From Coriobacteriia bacterium (lineage in GTDB: Bacteria > Actinomycetota > Coriobacteriia > WRKU01 > WQUG01), in assembly GCA_009785705.1 (NCBI GenBank), contig WQVS01000001.1, positions 45,486 through 109,485 on the forward strand: a stretch of 64,000 nucleotides of DNA, written 5' to 3'. Below, piece after piece: positions 43,931-53,887 of the stretch. The first letter of the stretch is position 1. Every line of letters starts with the position of its first letter. The notes under the pieces were generated by a model, which did not search any database, had not been told where the DNA came from, and saw nothing but the letters and a program-made list of their open reading frames with translations. Position numbers and translations under genes: made by a program.

Positions 43931-45514
43931 ATGCTTGTGTCATCACAGCAAGACACAAAGACAATTAGAAACTTACTATGTACAGCCTTGGGCCAGTCTT
44001 GTCCTGGCATTGTCAATTTTCCTCTTCACTTACACGACCTTGACGTCAGTGCCATTGTTCATGATAGTCGACAGGTAGTGCCAGGCAGCCTCTTTTTTGC
44101 CATTGAAGGTTATGCAAGCGATGGTCATCAATATGCAGAATCTGCCCTAAAGGCAGGTGCTCTTGCGGTTGTCGCACAAAAGGCTCCCGTGGGAGATATA
44201 GACCCAAATTCAATCATTATGGTTGAAGACAGCCGTGTTGCATTGGCCTATGCAGCAGCGAGCTTCTATGACTATCCTTCTAGTAAACTCAATATAAGTG
44301 GCGTTACGGGCACAAATGGCAAGACTACGACAATCTATCTTCTTGATGCCATTGCTCGTGCTGCTGGTGAGCAGTCAGGCGTTATCGGTACAGTAGAAAG
44401 TAAGTACAGCCTGCCAGAGAATCCCCATACGGGACTCGCGGAGGAGTGCGCCCATACAACCGCCACCACTACCCCTGATGCGCTACAACTCCAATCTCTT
44501 TTTGCAGAAATGCGTGATGCTGGTGTACAAAGCCTAGCAATGGAAGTATCAAGCCATGCAATTGACATGCATAGGGTAGAACAGACCAGCTTTGCTGCAG
44601 TAGCCTTTACCAATCTCTCCCAAGATCATCTGGACTATCACAACACGATGGAAGAGTATCGTGCCGTGAAAGAACGTCTTTTCTCTGACTTTGAGGCTTC
44701 AGCGCGCGTTATCAATATTGATGATTCTGTGGGTGCAGAGCTTGCTGCACGTCTAAAATTAGAGGGAGTAGAGGTCATTTGTGTTGGTATGAAGACTCCA
44801 AGTATTGAAGGTTTGAGCTTAGACTTAACAGCAACAGAGTTAGTCCAAGGTTCACATATTACTGAATTCATCCTAACAACACCCAGTAATCCTGATAATC
44901 AAGTTCGTGTGACTTTTCCCTTGGTGGGCACTTACAATGTTGAAAATGCCTTAGTGGCCGCGGGATGTGCCTGGTCACGTGGGATTAGTCTAGAAATCAT
45001 CGCAGATGGTCTGTCCAATGCTGCGCAAGTTCCTGGAAGATTAGAACAAATTGAAGAGGGGCAAGATTTTAAAGTATTTGTAGATTATGCTCATACTCCC
45101 GATGCGCTTTCAACTGCACTTGCTGCAGTTCGTGAGCAGACGCAAGGAAGTGTTTTCGCAGTCTTTGGCTGCGGTGGTGACCGTGACCCTATCAAACGCC
45201 CTCTTATGGCGGCTGCTGCAAGCAAAGAGAGCGATTATGTCGTCGTAACTAGCGATAATCCCCGCAGTGAAGACCCTGCCAGCATTGTTGCAGACGTGCT
45301 AGAAGGCATCAATAGTGATGAAGCAAAGTGTGATGCCATTGTCGATAGGCGAGAAGCCATTTTCCACGCAATTGCTCTAGCGCGTTCAGGGGATTCAATC
45401 CTTATTGCTGGCAAAGGCCATGAAGACTATCAGATATTTGCTGACCGCACTATCCACTTTGATGACAGAGAAGTTGCACGTGCTGCGCTGGAATGCCTTC
45501 ACGCAAGGACATAG
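43931..45514 (+). CDS. murE: UDP-MurNAc-tripeptide synthetase MurE
   Basis: Cytoplasmic ligase that adds the third amino acid to the peptidoglycan precursor. It has the ATP site GVTGTNGKTTTIYLLD, TTTPDALQLQSLF, NLSQDHLDYHNTMEEY and SDNPRSEDPASIV. The DNPR motif is the one known to bind meso-diaminopimelate, so the wall is probably of that type. AGGAG lies 5 bases before ATG 43931. ATG 43928 and ATG 43907 are alternatives. It follows ftsI. Confidence 0.95.
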   Translation: MLVSSQQDTKTIRNLLCTALGQSCPGIVNFPLHLHDLDVSAIVHDSRQVVPGSLFFAIEGYASDGHQYAESALKAGALAVVAQKAPVGDIDPNSIIMVEDSRVALAYAAASFYDYPSSKLNISGVTGTNGKTTTIYLLDAIARAAGEQSGVIGTVESKYSLPENPHTGLAEECAHTTATTTPDALQLQSLFAEMRDAGVQSLAMEVSSHAIDMHRVEQTSFAAVAFTNLSQDHLDYHNTMEEYRAVKERLFSDFEASARVINIDDSVGAELAARLKLEGVEVICVGMKTPSIEGLSLDLTATELVQGSHITEFILTTPSNPDNQVRVTFPLVGTYNVENALVAAGCAWSRGISLEIIADGLSNAAQVPGRLEQIEEGQDFKVFVDYAHTPDALSTALAAVREQTQGSVFAVFGCGGDRDPIKRPLMAAAASKESDYVVVTSDNPRSEDPASIVADVLEGINSDEAKCDAIVDRREAIFHAIALARSGDSILIAGKGHEDYQIFADRTIHFDDREVARAALECLHART

Positions 45515-45538
45515 GCCAGGATAAGGTATATAGACTCC

Positions 45539-47017
45539 ATGTTTGATTTTACTGCTGAATGCATAGCAAAGGTTTGTTCTGGCAAGATAATTGCAGGAAC
45601 CTCTGACAGAATAGCTCAGTCTTGCTGCATTGATTCTCGACAGGCAGAACAGGGCAGTCTTTTTGCTGCTTTTGTGGGCAAGCAGGTAGATGGCCATGAT
45701 TACCTCGCATCTGCCGTAGAAAAGGGGGCTAGCGTAGCTCTTATTAGTCGGACTGACCATGACCTGGCTCCCTTCGCAGCAAGTACCACAATCATTCTGG
45801 TAGAAGATGTTCTAACAGCCCTGCAAGACCTTGCAAAATATCAGCGCTCACTCCTCAACTGTCCTGTGATTGGTATTACGGGCTCTTCAGGAAAAACCTC
45901 TACTAAGGAACTACTTAAGGGCGCACTAGAGACTACTTTAAAGGTCATTGCTACTGAAGGAAACTACAATAATGAGCTAGGAGTCCCCTTAACTCTGCTT
46001 CGCGTCAAGCAAGATACAGAGGCAGTCATCCTGGAAATGGGAATGAGGGGTCTAGGTCAAATCACTGAACTGACAGACATTGCTAGTCCCAGTATGAGCA
46101 TCATCACTACTATTGGAGATGCCCACATTGAAATGCTCGGTAGCAGAAAAAACATTGCGCAAGCAAAGGGTGAAATTTTTGAAGCACTCTCTAGTGAGCG
46201 GCTTGCTTTCATGCCAGCAAAAATAGACTTTGCTGATTATTTGCACCGCGTTTGCAAGGCACCCATATTCACTGTGGCACTCGAAGACTCTATCTGTGCT
46301 TTGCAGCAGAGCAAGGCAAGCATCAGCGCTCATATCACTGGTTTTGATGCGCAGGGCAATGCTACAGCTGTCGTCCTTTCCTCTCTAGGACATGAGCTAG
46401 ATATGAAGCTAGCTATCCCTGGTGAGCACAGCATCCAAAATGCCTTACTTGCTCTTGCCGTCGCAAAGGCTCTAGGTATCGATGAAGCTGCCGCGATTAA
46501 AGGGATTGAAGGAGTACAGCCGGCCGAAATGCGTATGCAGCGCGCCTTAGTGAATACTTTAGCTGATATCCAAGACACAAGTATCCTTGTAGACTGTTAT
46601 AACGCTAACCCAGAATCCACGGCAGTCTCACTGAAGACCCTGGCTGTTTCAGAACTGGGGGATGCAAGGACTGGTATACGCATTGCCATCCTAGGTGACA
46701 TGCTAGAAATGGGAGAGCACAGTGCAAGAGTCCACAAGGAAATGCTTCTTTTAGCAGGCCTGCTTAATATCACCCTTGTCTATACCTTTGGCCCAGCCTA
46801 TAGTTTGGCAACGCAAGACGTATTACGTGAACTGAGCGCGGGATTAAGTACTGAAAATATTCCTGAATTGCGCTCTTTCACAGATATGGATCTACTTATT
46901 AAGAGTCTTGCAGGTGAGCTAACATCAGGTTCGCTCATATTGATTAAAGGGTCGCGTGGTATGCAGCTAGAACGCATCAAAGAAGCATTAAGTATAGAAG
47001 GAGATTGTCCATGTTAG
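45539..47017 (+). CDS. murF: UDP-MurNAc-tripeptide D-Ala-D-Ala ligase MurF
   Basis: Last cytoplasmic peptide ligase of peptidoglycan synthesis, adding D-Ala-D-Ala. The N-terminus has IDSRQAEQGSLFAAF, the ATP site is ITGSSGKTSTKELLKG, the central domain has EGNYNNELGVPLTLL and EMGMRGLGQITELTDIA, and the C-terminal part has DCYNANPESTAVSLKTL. Length 492 is normal. Its end overlaps mraY. Confidence 0.96.
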   Translation: MFDFTAECIAKVCSGKIIAGTSDRIAQSCCIDSRQAEQGSLFAAFVGKQVDGHDYLASAVEKGASVALISRTDHDLAPFAASTTIILVEDVLTALQDLAKYQRSLLNCPVIGITGSSGKTSTKELLKGALETTLKVIATEGNYNNELGVPLTLLRVKQDTEAVILEMGMRGLGQITELTDIASPSMSIITTIGDAHIEMLGSRKNIAQAKGEIFEALSSERLAFMPAKIDFADYLHRVCKAPIFTVALEDSICALQQSKASISAHITGFDAQGNATAVVLSSLGHELDMKLAIPGEHSIQNALLALAVAKALGIDEAAAIKGIEGVQPAEMRMQRALVNTLADIQDTSILVDCYNANPESTAVSLKTLAVSELGDARTGIRIAILGDMLEMGEHSARVHKEMLLLAGLLNITLVYTFGPAYSLATQDVLRELSAGLSTENIPELRSFTDMDLLIKSLAGELTSGSLILIKGSRGMQLERIKEALSIEGDCPC

Positions 47018-48132
47018 CTGGCCTTGCTCAGTATCCTGCTTTTCAGGTCTTCATGACCCTTAGCCTGTCAGTGGTATTGGTTGCCATGATTACACCTTTG
47101 TTGATTAGCTTTTTGCAAAAGCGAGATATCGGTCAGCAGATTAGGGCAGAGGGCATTCAAGAGCATCTTGTAAAGCATGGAACACCTACCATGGGTGGAA
47201 TTGTTATCCTACTTGTTGCAGCTGCGCTATTTACAGCGATGGTGGTCTTTGTTCATCCAATGATTGCCAATGCCAGTGCACATCGCATTGAGATGTTTAA
47301 CACGGGAGTTCGCGCGGGTATCACCGTGTTGCTCTGCATGCTGGGCTGCGGTCTACTGGGCTTTATTGATGACTATATTAAAGTTGCGAAAAAGCGCAGC
47401 TTAGGACTCTCTGCTCGCGCGAAAATTGTAGGACAGCTACTAATCGCCATAGGAACTACCCTTGCAGCAATCAATTGGGTGGGCGTATCAGCAAATATCT
47501 ATGTTCCTTTGACGGATTTCTACATTCCCTTATCTCAAGTGGCAAGCTCCTTTACTTTGCCTGCTTTTCTAGGATCTATCACTCTGGTTATCCCGTGGAT
47601 ATACTTGCTTTTTGCTCTTATTATGATTGTAGGCTTGACCAATGCCGTTAATCTTACCGATGGTCTTGATGGTTTAGCAGCAGGCACTGTTACTATCGTG
47701 ACTTTAGTTTTTGCAGCCATTGCTTATGCTTCAGGTTCGCTTCCTCTTGCCATTATTGCAACTGCCATTGCTGGTGGCTGTATCGGCTTTCTCTGGTGGA
47801 ATTGTTATCCTGCAAAAATATTTATGGGAGATACGGGATCTTTAGCCTTGGGTGGAGCTATCGCAGGCTTAGCTCTAGTGACAAAAACAGAATTGCTCGT
47901 TGTTATCATTGGGGGGATTTTTGTCATTGAAGCCCTGTCTGTAGTGATTCAAGTGCTGGTATTTAAAATGACTGGTAAGCGTGTTTTCAAGATGGCACCC
48001 ATCCATCACCACTTCGAAATGATGAAGTGGTCAGAAACTACCATTATGGTGCGTTTCTGCATTATTACAGGATGTATGGCAGCCTTTGGTTTCGCACTCT
48101 TCTTCTATGAGCTGACACGTGTGGGCGGATAA
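47011..48132 (+). CDS. mraY: Phospho-MurNAc-pentapeptide transferase MraY
   Basis: Integral membrane enzyme that makes lipid I. It has about ten hydrophobic segments and the family signatures HLVKHGTPTMGGIVIL, GFIDDYIKVAKKRSLGLSA, NAVNLTDGLDGLAAG, MGDTGSLALGGAIAGLAL and FKMAPIHHHFEMMKW. The ATG at 47011 lies 8 bases after AAGGAG and overlaps murF by 7 bases. Length 373 is normal. Confidence 0.97.
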   Translation: MLAGLAQYPAFQVFMTLSLSVVLVAMITPLLISFLQKRDIGQQIRAEGIQEHLVKHGTPTMGGIVILLVAAALFTAMVVFVHPMIANASAHRIEMFNTGVRAGITVLLCMLGCGLLGFIDDYIKVAKKRSLGLSARAKIVGQLLIAIGTTLAAINWVGVSANIYVPLTDFYIPLSQVASSFTLPAFLGSITLVIPWIYLLFALIMIVGLTNAVNLTDGLDGLAAGTVTIVTLVFAAIAYASGSLPLAIIATAIAGGCIGFLWWNCYPAKIFMGDTGSLALGGAIAGLALVTKTELLVVIIGGIFVIEALSVVIQVLVFKMTGKRVFKMAPIHHHFEMMKWSETTIMVRFCIITGCMAAFGFALFFYELTRVGG

Positions 48133-48163
48133 TTCTGCATATGAAGAGAGGCAAGACTAAATA

Positions 48164-49747
48164 GTGCATGATGGGCAGGAACATAATACTGAGCAATTTG
48201 CTGAGAATGTGCATCTGCAAGCAAAAAGTCCTTCCAGAGACAGCTTTGAGAAGGTTCTTATTGTAGGTGTTGGCAAGAGCGGTCAATCGACTGCTCGATT
48301 TTTGCTGAAATCTGCTAAGCAATTAGGCATGAAGTCATTGACTCTTGTAGATTCTGCTCAATCAGACAGCCTCGATGTTTTTCTTGAGAAGCTTCACCGG
48401 GATACTCCTACTGAAATGGGGCTACATGCTCACTTTGGAGTAGAGCAAGTACCTGCAGCGCCAACAGACTTAGCAAAAGGCGCTCAAGACAACGGGCTGA
48501 ACGTTACAGGCACAGAAGAGAAGTCTTACGATATTTGCATTATTACTCCTGGACTTGCTCCGCATACTAGTCTTGCGAAATCTGCCTACGCCCAGTCCCA
48601 TGAAGTTGTTTCTGAGCTTGAACTTGCTTATCGTCTATCGCCAGCAGGATTGAACTGGATTGCGATTACAGGAACTAATGGTAAGACTACAACTACAGAA
48701 CTGGTTCGCGAAGTTCTTTCAGCCAAAGCAGACGTTCAGGTTTTTAGCGTAGGCAATATTGGTACTCCAGCACTGGAATTGTTAAACAGAGTGCGTCCAG
48801 GCGATTACTTTGTTGCAGAGATTAGCTCCTTTCAAGCAGCGCGCTTGGGTAAATTCCGGCCACAGGTCGCAGCTCTGCTTAATCTAAGCTCTGACCATCT
48901 GGATTGGCATAAGAATATTGAAAGTTATGCTGCTGATAAGTGCGAGATTTTTGCAAACTCACGCAATGATGATCTTGTTCTTCTGCCTCATGAAGATTGT
49001 CTGCACGAACAGACACAAGTCTTGATTGCTTCGGCAGCCCGTGCTGCAGTAAAGCGTGGCGCACGAGTAGAAACAATCTCTGTAGATGACTACTGTCTGC
49101 CTGCAGATGAAAAAGAGCTTAACTTAAAGGGAAAGCATAACTTAACGAATGCCTGCTTTGCCACTGCGATTGGACGCTATTGTAAAGTGCCAGATGCAGA
49201 TATAGCCCAGGCACTAAAAGACTTTTCACCGCAGCCACATCGAATGCAAGAAATTGGAACTTTCGAAGAAGTCATCTATGTAAATGACTCGAAGTCGACC
49301 AATTCTGATGCAAGCATTTCTGCATTAAGTGCTTATGCAGGTTTAGAGCTTACTTTGCTTTTAGGGGGACAGGGGAAAGGTGCAGATTATCTTGACCTGG
49401 CGAAAGCTGCTCTAGCACGTGCACAAACTATACTTCTTTTTGGACAAGCAGCTAAAGAATTGAATTCTTGCTTCTCTGCGCTTTCGACTGATATCGCAGA
49501 AGGGCAGCAGATATTAAGCTTTGAGACCATGAGAGACGCTGTATTTTTCGCATGTAAACATGCGGATTCACAGCAAGTAGTGATGCTTTCCCCGGCAAAT
49601 GCCTCATTTGATGAATTTGATAACTATGAACAGCGAGGACTCTACTTCAAGGCACTCGTCGAGACCTTTTATTCGACTGTAGCAGCGATTGACACACCTT
49701 TATCCTCTTCAATTTGCCAAGACTTAGATGCTGCAGGGGAAATCTAA
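48164..49747 (+). CDS. murD: UDP-MurNAc-L-alanine:D-glutamate ligase MurD
   Basis: Adds D-Glu to the peptidoglycan precursor. A 30-residue extra N-terminus precedes KVLIVGVGKSGQSTARFLL. The ATP site is ITGTNGKTTTTELVREV, followed by EISSFQAARL, NLSSDHLDWHKNIESYAADK and NDSKSTNSDASISAL. Length 527 exceeds the usual 440 by insertions in the first and last domains. It starts with GTG, with no strong ribosome site. It is followed by ftsW with a one-base overlap. Confidence 0.94.
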   Translation: MHDGQEHNTEQFAENVHLQAKSPSRDSFEKVLIVGVGKSGQSTARFLLKSAKQLGMKSLTLVDSAQSDSLDVFLEKLHRDTPTEMGLHAHFGVEQVPAAPTDLAKGAQDNGLNVTGTEEKSYDICIITPGLAPHTSLAKSAYAQSHEVVSELELAYRLSPAGLNWIAITGTNGKTTTTELVREVLSAKADVQVFSVGNIGTPALELLNRVRPGDYFVAEISSFQAARLGKFRPQVAALLNLSSDHLDWHKNIESYAADKCEIFANSRNDDLVLLPHEDCLHEQTQVLIASAARAAVKRGARVETISVDDYCLPADEKELNLKGKHNLTNACFATAIGRYCKVPDADIAQALKDFSPQPHRMQEIGTFEEVIYVNDSKSTNSDASISALSAYAGLELTLLLGGQGKGADYLDLAKAALARAQTILLFGQAAKELNSCFSALSTDIAEGQQILSFETMRDAVFFACKHADSQQVVMLSPANASFDEFDNYEQRGLYFKALVETFYSTVAAIDTPLSSSICQDLDAAGEI

Positions 49748-51306
49748 TGGCAGATAATAAGCGCAAAAAGCAGGCAAAGGCAGCTTTGCCAAAGTTCAAC
49801 TTGAGTGCAAATTTGCCCGAGTGGGGAGGGAGCCCCGTGGCACGCTATCTCATTTTGATAGCAATCACTGTGCTGGTTGGCATAAGTCTTATTATGGCTT
49901 TTTCAGCTTCAAGTAATGATGCTGTTATCCGTCAAGTTCAGCGCGAGTTTGCAGCACAAAGCCAAGAATACTTAAGCCCAGAGCAGGCTATTGAGTTAGA
50001 ACTTGACTATTATGCTGCACTTGAAGAGGCTCTGGAGGGAGCACAAGCTGGCGAAACACAGGGAGCAGCGGATTTATCAAATGAAAGCTCAGGCTTATTG
50101 GGCTTTGTTGCTACCTTATTCACCTCTGCCTATGCCGCAGGCTTCAGACATCTAGTCTTTGCTATCGTCGGTGCGATTATTGCTATTCTCATAGCTCGAT
50201 TGGATTACAGAAAGCTTGCACCCTACATGGTTCCCATTGCGTGGGGATTGCTACTGATGTTGTTGTTTCTAGCAATTGCAGGAAGGCCGGTACTGGGATC
50301 AGCGCGCTGGATTGACCTTGGTATATTCTCCTTCCAGCCTTCAGAGTTTGCAAAGCCTGTCCTGTTATTTCTCATGGCATCCTATTGTGCTTGGGCAAAA
50401 GATGCCGATGATAAGGGGCCAGAGCGACAGAAGACTCAAGCATCCTTGCCCCTTTATCGTCGAGACTGGATTATGCCAGCGATTCTTATAGGAGGCAGCG
50501 TACTTGCAATTTTTGCTTCTCCTGACGTTGGTACTGTTCTTATTATTGGTGTTGGCCTCTTTACTGCCTATGTGTTGTCGGGTTGGCCTTGGGGGCGCCT
50601 TGTCGCAGGACTCGGGGGCTTGGGTGTACTTTTCTTAGGAAGAATTTTTCTTATGGACGGTGGCTATCAACAGCGCCGCGTATTTGAATTTATTACACGT
50701 TGGACTGATGGTGTTGTTCCTCATCAAACCTGGCAAGCAGAGCTTGCTTTAGGCTCAGGCGGCATCTTAGGTCTTGGACCTGGTTTATCGCGCCAGAAAT
50801 TCCGCTATTTACCTGAAGCTCATAACGATTTCATCATTGCGATTTTAGGTGAAGAGTTGGGTCTTATAGGGGTATTTTTAGTTCTGATTGCTTTTGCCTT
50901 CATTCTGTGGGGAGGGCTGCACATTGCTTCGCGTGCTAAAGACCGTCTAGGTACTGCTATTGCCGGTGGTGCAACAGTACTCATTGTTTTCCAGGCACTC
51001 CTTAACATTTTCGCCGTGATAAGTTTAGGTCCGGTAACAGGAAAGCCACTACCTTTCATTACACTGGGTGGCTCTGCGATGATAAGTGCCTTTATATTAA
51101 TTGGTCTCATATTCTCTGTTGCGCGCTATGGACAGCTTGCTCCAGAAGAAGGAAAAGTCAGGCAGAGTACTACAGAGAAAAAGCCCCCGAAGACTAGACG
51201 AAAACTTAGAGTAGAGGAAGTAAAGGAGCCCGAGGACGATGAAGATGATTTTGAGTGGCGGTGGGACAGCGGGGCACATATATCCGGCCCTCGCTCTCGC
51301 AGATGA
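49747..51306 (+). CDS. ftsW: Septal peptidoglycan polymerase FtsW, with large first outer loop
   Basis: SEDS-family glycosyltransferase that polymerises lipid II at the septum with FtsI. The core is typical: RWIDLGIFSFQPSEFAKPVL, ASPDVGTVLIIGVGLF, YLPEAHNDFIIAILGEELG and GKPLPFITLGGSAMISAF. After the first helix (YLILIAITVLVGISLIMAFS) about 75 extra residues, rich in Ala, Glu and Gln, precede the second helix; this loop is normally short. The C-terminal tail is basic then acidic. ATG 49747 overlaps the murD stop by one base. The last 68 bases overlap murG. Confidence 0.94.
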   Translation: MADNKRKKQAKAALPKFNLSANLPEWGGSPVARYLILIAITVLVGISLIMAFSASSNDAVIRQVQREFAAQSQEYLSPEQAIELELDYYAALEEALEGAQAGETQGAADLSNESSGLLGFVATLFTSAYAAGFRHLVFAIVGAIIAILIARLDYRKLAPYMVPIAWGLLLMLLFLAIAGRPVLGSARWIDLGIFSFQPSEFAKPVLLFLMASYCAWAKDADDKGPERQKTQASLPLYRRDWIMPAILIGGSVLAIFASPDVGTVLIIGVGLFTAYVLSGWPWGRLVAGLGGLGVLFLGRIFLMDGGYQQRRVFEFITRWTDGVVPHQTWQAELALGSGGILGLGPGLSRQKFRYLPEAHNDFIIAILGEELGLIGVFLVLIAFAFILWGGLHIASRAKDRLGTAIAGGATVLIVFQALLNIFAVISLGPVTGKPLPFITLGGSAMISAFILIGLIFSVARYGQLAPEEGKVRQSTTEKKPPKTRRKLRVEEVKEPEDDEDDFEWRWDSGAHISGPRSRR

Positions 51307-52423
51307 GCTACGTAGCCGTCAGATAGAGTTGTCTTTCGTGGGCACAGCCTCAGGACCTGAGGCTCAACTGGCAGCAGATGCAGACATAGATTTCACGGCG
51401 ATTTCAACGGGGGGCTTTGATCGCTCAAGGCCTTTGACCTTACTTACTTCAGGATTAAAGGCGCTGTGGGGTATCAGACAGGCATTATCATTACTTAAAA
51501 AAGAGCATCCTGCAGCTGTAGTATGCTTTGGCGGTTATGTTAGTGTTCCAGTAGGAATTGCAGCTACTATGCGCAAAATTCCACTTATTGTACATGAGCA
51601 AAACTCGCATGTCGGGATGACAAATCGCCTACTTGCAGCTAGTGCCAACTACCTTGCGTTAACCTATCCAGAAACTGCTGGTTTACCCCAAGATATGAAG
51701 GCAAGCTGTGAGCATATTGGAAATCCTGTTAGAAAGTCTGTTCATAGTGCTGACGGCGCACGTGCGCGAGCAGAATTAGGCATTCCCACTACAGCACAGG
51801 TGCTCCTGATATTTGGAGGCAGCAGAGGTGCACGCAATATCAATCAGGCATCCCTTGCAGCTGCGCAGCACTTATTGACCCAGCGGCCCAATCTGCACAT
51901 TGTTCACGGCACAGGAAAGCTTGAATATGACACGGTCGTAAAGGGCTTGGAAAAGCTGTTCGAAACCTACCCTGATTTGAGGTCACGTTACCATGCTTTG
52001 CCCTATATTGAGAATATGGGCGATGTTATGGATAGTGCAGACCTTGTAGTAGCACGTGCAGGGGCTACGTCTATAGCTGAATTAACGGTACTGGGTAAAC
52101 CTTCTGTATTGATACCCTATCCTTATGCAACTGATGACCACCAGACTACCAATGCGCAGGCGCTCGTTGATTTGGGCGGTGCTAGACTTATTGCTGACAA
52201 ACAATTGCAGCCGAAAAATCAAGCAATAGAAGATCAGAGTGCAGATTACACCTCAGGAACCAATGAAGACAACCCTTCAGTTTTCGTAGAGACTCTCTTA
52301 GAATTGACAGGTAATGCGCAGATGCTTGCTGCGATGGCAAAGCATGCCTTAGATATGGGTAAGCCTAATGCGGCTGAGGCGCTTGCAGATGCAATTGTGA
52401 ACTTGCTTGATGACAAGCAGTAA
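51239..52423 (+). CDS. murG: Lipid II-forming GlcNAc transferase MurG
   Basis: Adds GlcNAc to lipid I on the inner membrane face. It begins MKMILSGGGTAGHIYPALAL and has HEQNSHVGMTNRLL, LLIFGGSRGARNINQ, LPYIENMGDVMDSADLVVAR and GATSIAELTVLGKPSVLIPYP. Length 394 is slightly long because of an insert near residue 325. The start lies 68 bases inside ftsW, with AAAGGAG upstream. Confidence 0.96.
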   Translation: MKMILSGGGTAGHIYPALALADELRSRQIELSFVGTASGPEAQLAADADIDFTAISTGGFDRSRPLTLLTSGLKALWGIRQALSLLKKEHPAAVVCFGGYVSVPVGIAATMRKIPLIVHEQNSHVGMTNRLLAASANYLALTYPETAGLPQDMKASCEHIGNPVRKSVHSADGARARAELGIPTTAQVLLIFGGSRGARNINQASLAAAQHLLTQRPNLHIVHGTGKLEYDTVVKGLEKLFETYPDLRSRYHALPYIENMGDVMDSADLVVARAGATSIAELTVLGKPSVLIPYPYATDDHQTTNAQALVDLGGARLIADKQLQPKNQAIEDQSADYTSGTNEDNPSVFVETLLELTGNAQMLAAMAKHALDMGKPNAAEALADAIVNLLDDKQ

Positions 52424-52459
52424 GCTAAATAGCTTGATATGCATAAGGATATGTAAAGA

Positions 52460-53887
52460 ATGACAGTAGCTTCAAAAAATAGCTCAGATAACAACTTGGA
52501 CAATAGGCCTGTATATGCTCACTTCATTGGTGTTGGCGGTGCAGGGATGAGTGCTCTTGCACTTGTATTGCTACAGCGCGGGGTCAGAATAACGGGATCC
52601 GACTTGAAAGAAAGTCGCTATACGCGCACACTTCAGTCTGCGGGTATGGATGTCTTTATTGGCCATGATGCTGCCAATCTGGGCAACCCGGAAGTTGTGG
52701 TTATTTCTACCGCAATTCCAGAAGAGAAGAATCCTGAACTAAGAGAAGCGCGTCGCAGGAATCTGCCTGTTTGGAAAAGGGCTCAGATGCTTGCAGAAAT
52801 CACCAAAGACATAACGACCCTTGCTGTTGCAGGAACTCACGGAAAAACTTCAACCAGCTCAATGCTTGCAAATACCCTTGAAGTGTTGGGTAAAAATCCA
52901 GGATTTTGCATCGGCGGGGAAGTAGATGCTTTTTCAGCAAATGCACGTGAGGGCTCTGGTGACCTGCATGTAGTAGAGGCTGACGAAAGTGATGGCTCCT
53001 TTGTTTGGCTGACTCCGCAGATTGCGATTATCACCAACCTAGAACAAGAGCATGTTGATCACTACGATTCTTACGAACAATTAGAGCAAGTCTTCGCAGA
53101 CTTTATCGGTCGTATTCCTGAAGAGGGACTTCTTGTCGCCTGCGGCGATGATAAGGAATTGCTAGAGCTAGGTAGGGCCTCAGGAAAAAACATGTTGACC
53201 TACGGTTCAGGGGCCGACTGCAATATTCGCTATTCGAATGTTAGACCTTTTGCGGGCAAGCCTGGTTCAGACTTCATTATTGAATATCAAGGTCAGTCTT
53301 ATCCTGCAAGTATTACTTTGCCAGGTGAACACATGGTGTCTAATGCAACTGCCGTGTTCGCAACTGTCGTTAGCTTGGGAGTCAGTCCACAAGAAGCCGC
53401 TTCAGCTCTTGGAAGTTTCCAGGGAGTACGTCGCCGCTTTGAATTCACAGGGGAATGTGGCGGGGTTACTCTTGTTGACGACTATGGTCATCACCCTACT
53501 GAAATTGCAGTAACTCTTGAAGGGGCAAAGAACCTGGGCTACAAGCGAACCGTTGTTGTCTTCCAGCCGCATCGCTATAGCCGAACTCAAGCCTTTGAGC
53601 AAGAATTCGGATCTGCTTTCAAGCACGCGGATTTAGTAATACTTACAGATGTATTTAGTGGGGGAGAAACTCCCATTCCTGGAATCTCTGGGCGCACTAT
53701 AGTGAATTCGATTTTGAATTGCAATCCTGATGCGCAGGTTGTGTGGTTGCCACGCAGACAGAATTTATCGGACTATCTTTGCAAAAATACAAGGTCAGGA
53801 GATCTGCTCATTACTATGGGGGCAGGAGATGTGACGGGCGTTGGCCCAGAATTTGTTCGCGAACAGCATGAGCGCCAGATTAAGTAA
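52460..53887 (+). CDS. murC: UDP-MurNAc:L-alanine ligase MurC
   Basis: First peptide ligase of peptidoglycan synthesis. The N-terminus has AHFIGVGGAGMSALALVLL, the ATP site is VAGTHGKTSTSSMLANTL, then ADESDGSFVWL, NLEQEHVDHYDSYEQLE, DDYGHHPTEIAVTL and FQPHRYSRTQAFEQEFGSA. Length 475 is normal. A 36-base gap separates it from murG; the ribosome site is AAGGA. The next gene starts inside its end. Confidence 0.96.
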   Translation: MTVASKNSSDNNLDNRPVYAHFIGVGGAGMSALALVLLQRGVRITGSDLKESRYTRTLQSAGMDVFIGHDAANLGNPEVVVISTAIPEEKNPELREARRRNLPVWKRAQMLAEITKDITTLAVAGTHGKTSTSSMLANTLEVLGKNPGFCIGGEVDAFSANAREGSGDLHVVEADESDGSFVWLTPQIAIITNLEQEHVDHYDSYEQLEQVFADFIGRIPEEGLLVACGDDKELLELGRASGKNMLTYGSGADCNIRYSNVRPFAGKPGSDFIIEYQGQSYPASITLPGEHMVSNATAVFATVVSLGVSPQEAASALGSFQGVRRRFEFTGECGGVTLVDDYGHHPTEIAVTLEGAKNLGYKRTVVVFQPHRYSRTQAFEQEFGSAFKHADLVILTDVFSGGETPIPGISGRTIVNSILNCNPDAQVVWLPRRQNLSDYLCKNTRSGDLLITMGAGDVTGVGPEFVREQHERQIK

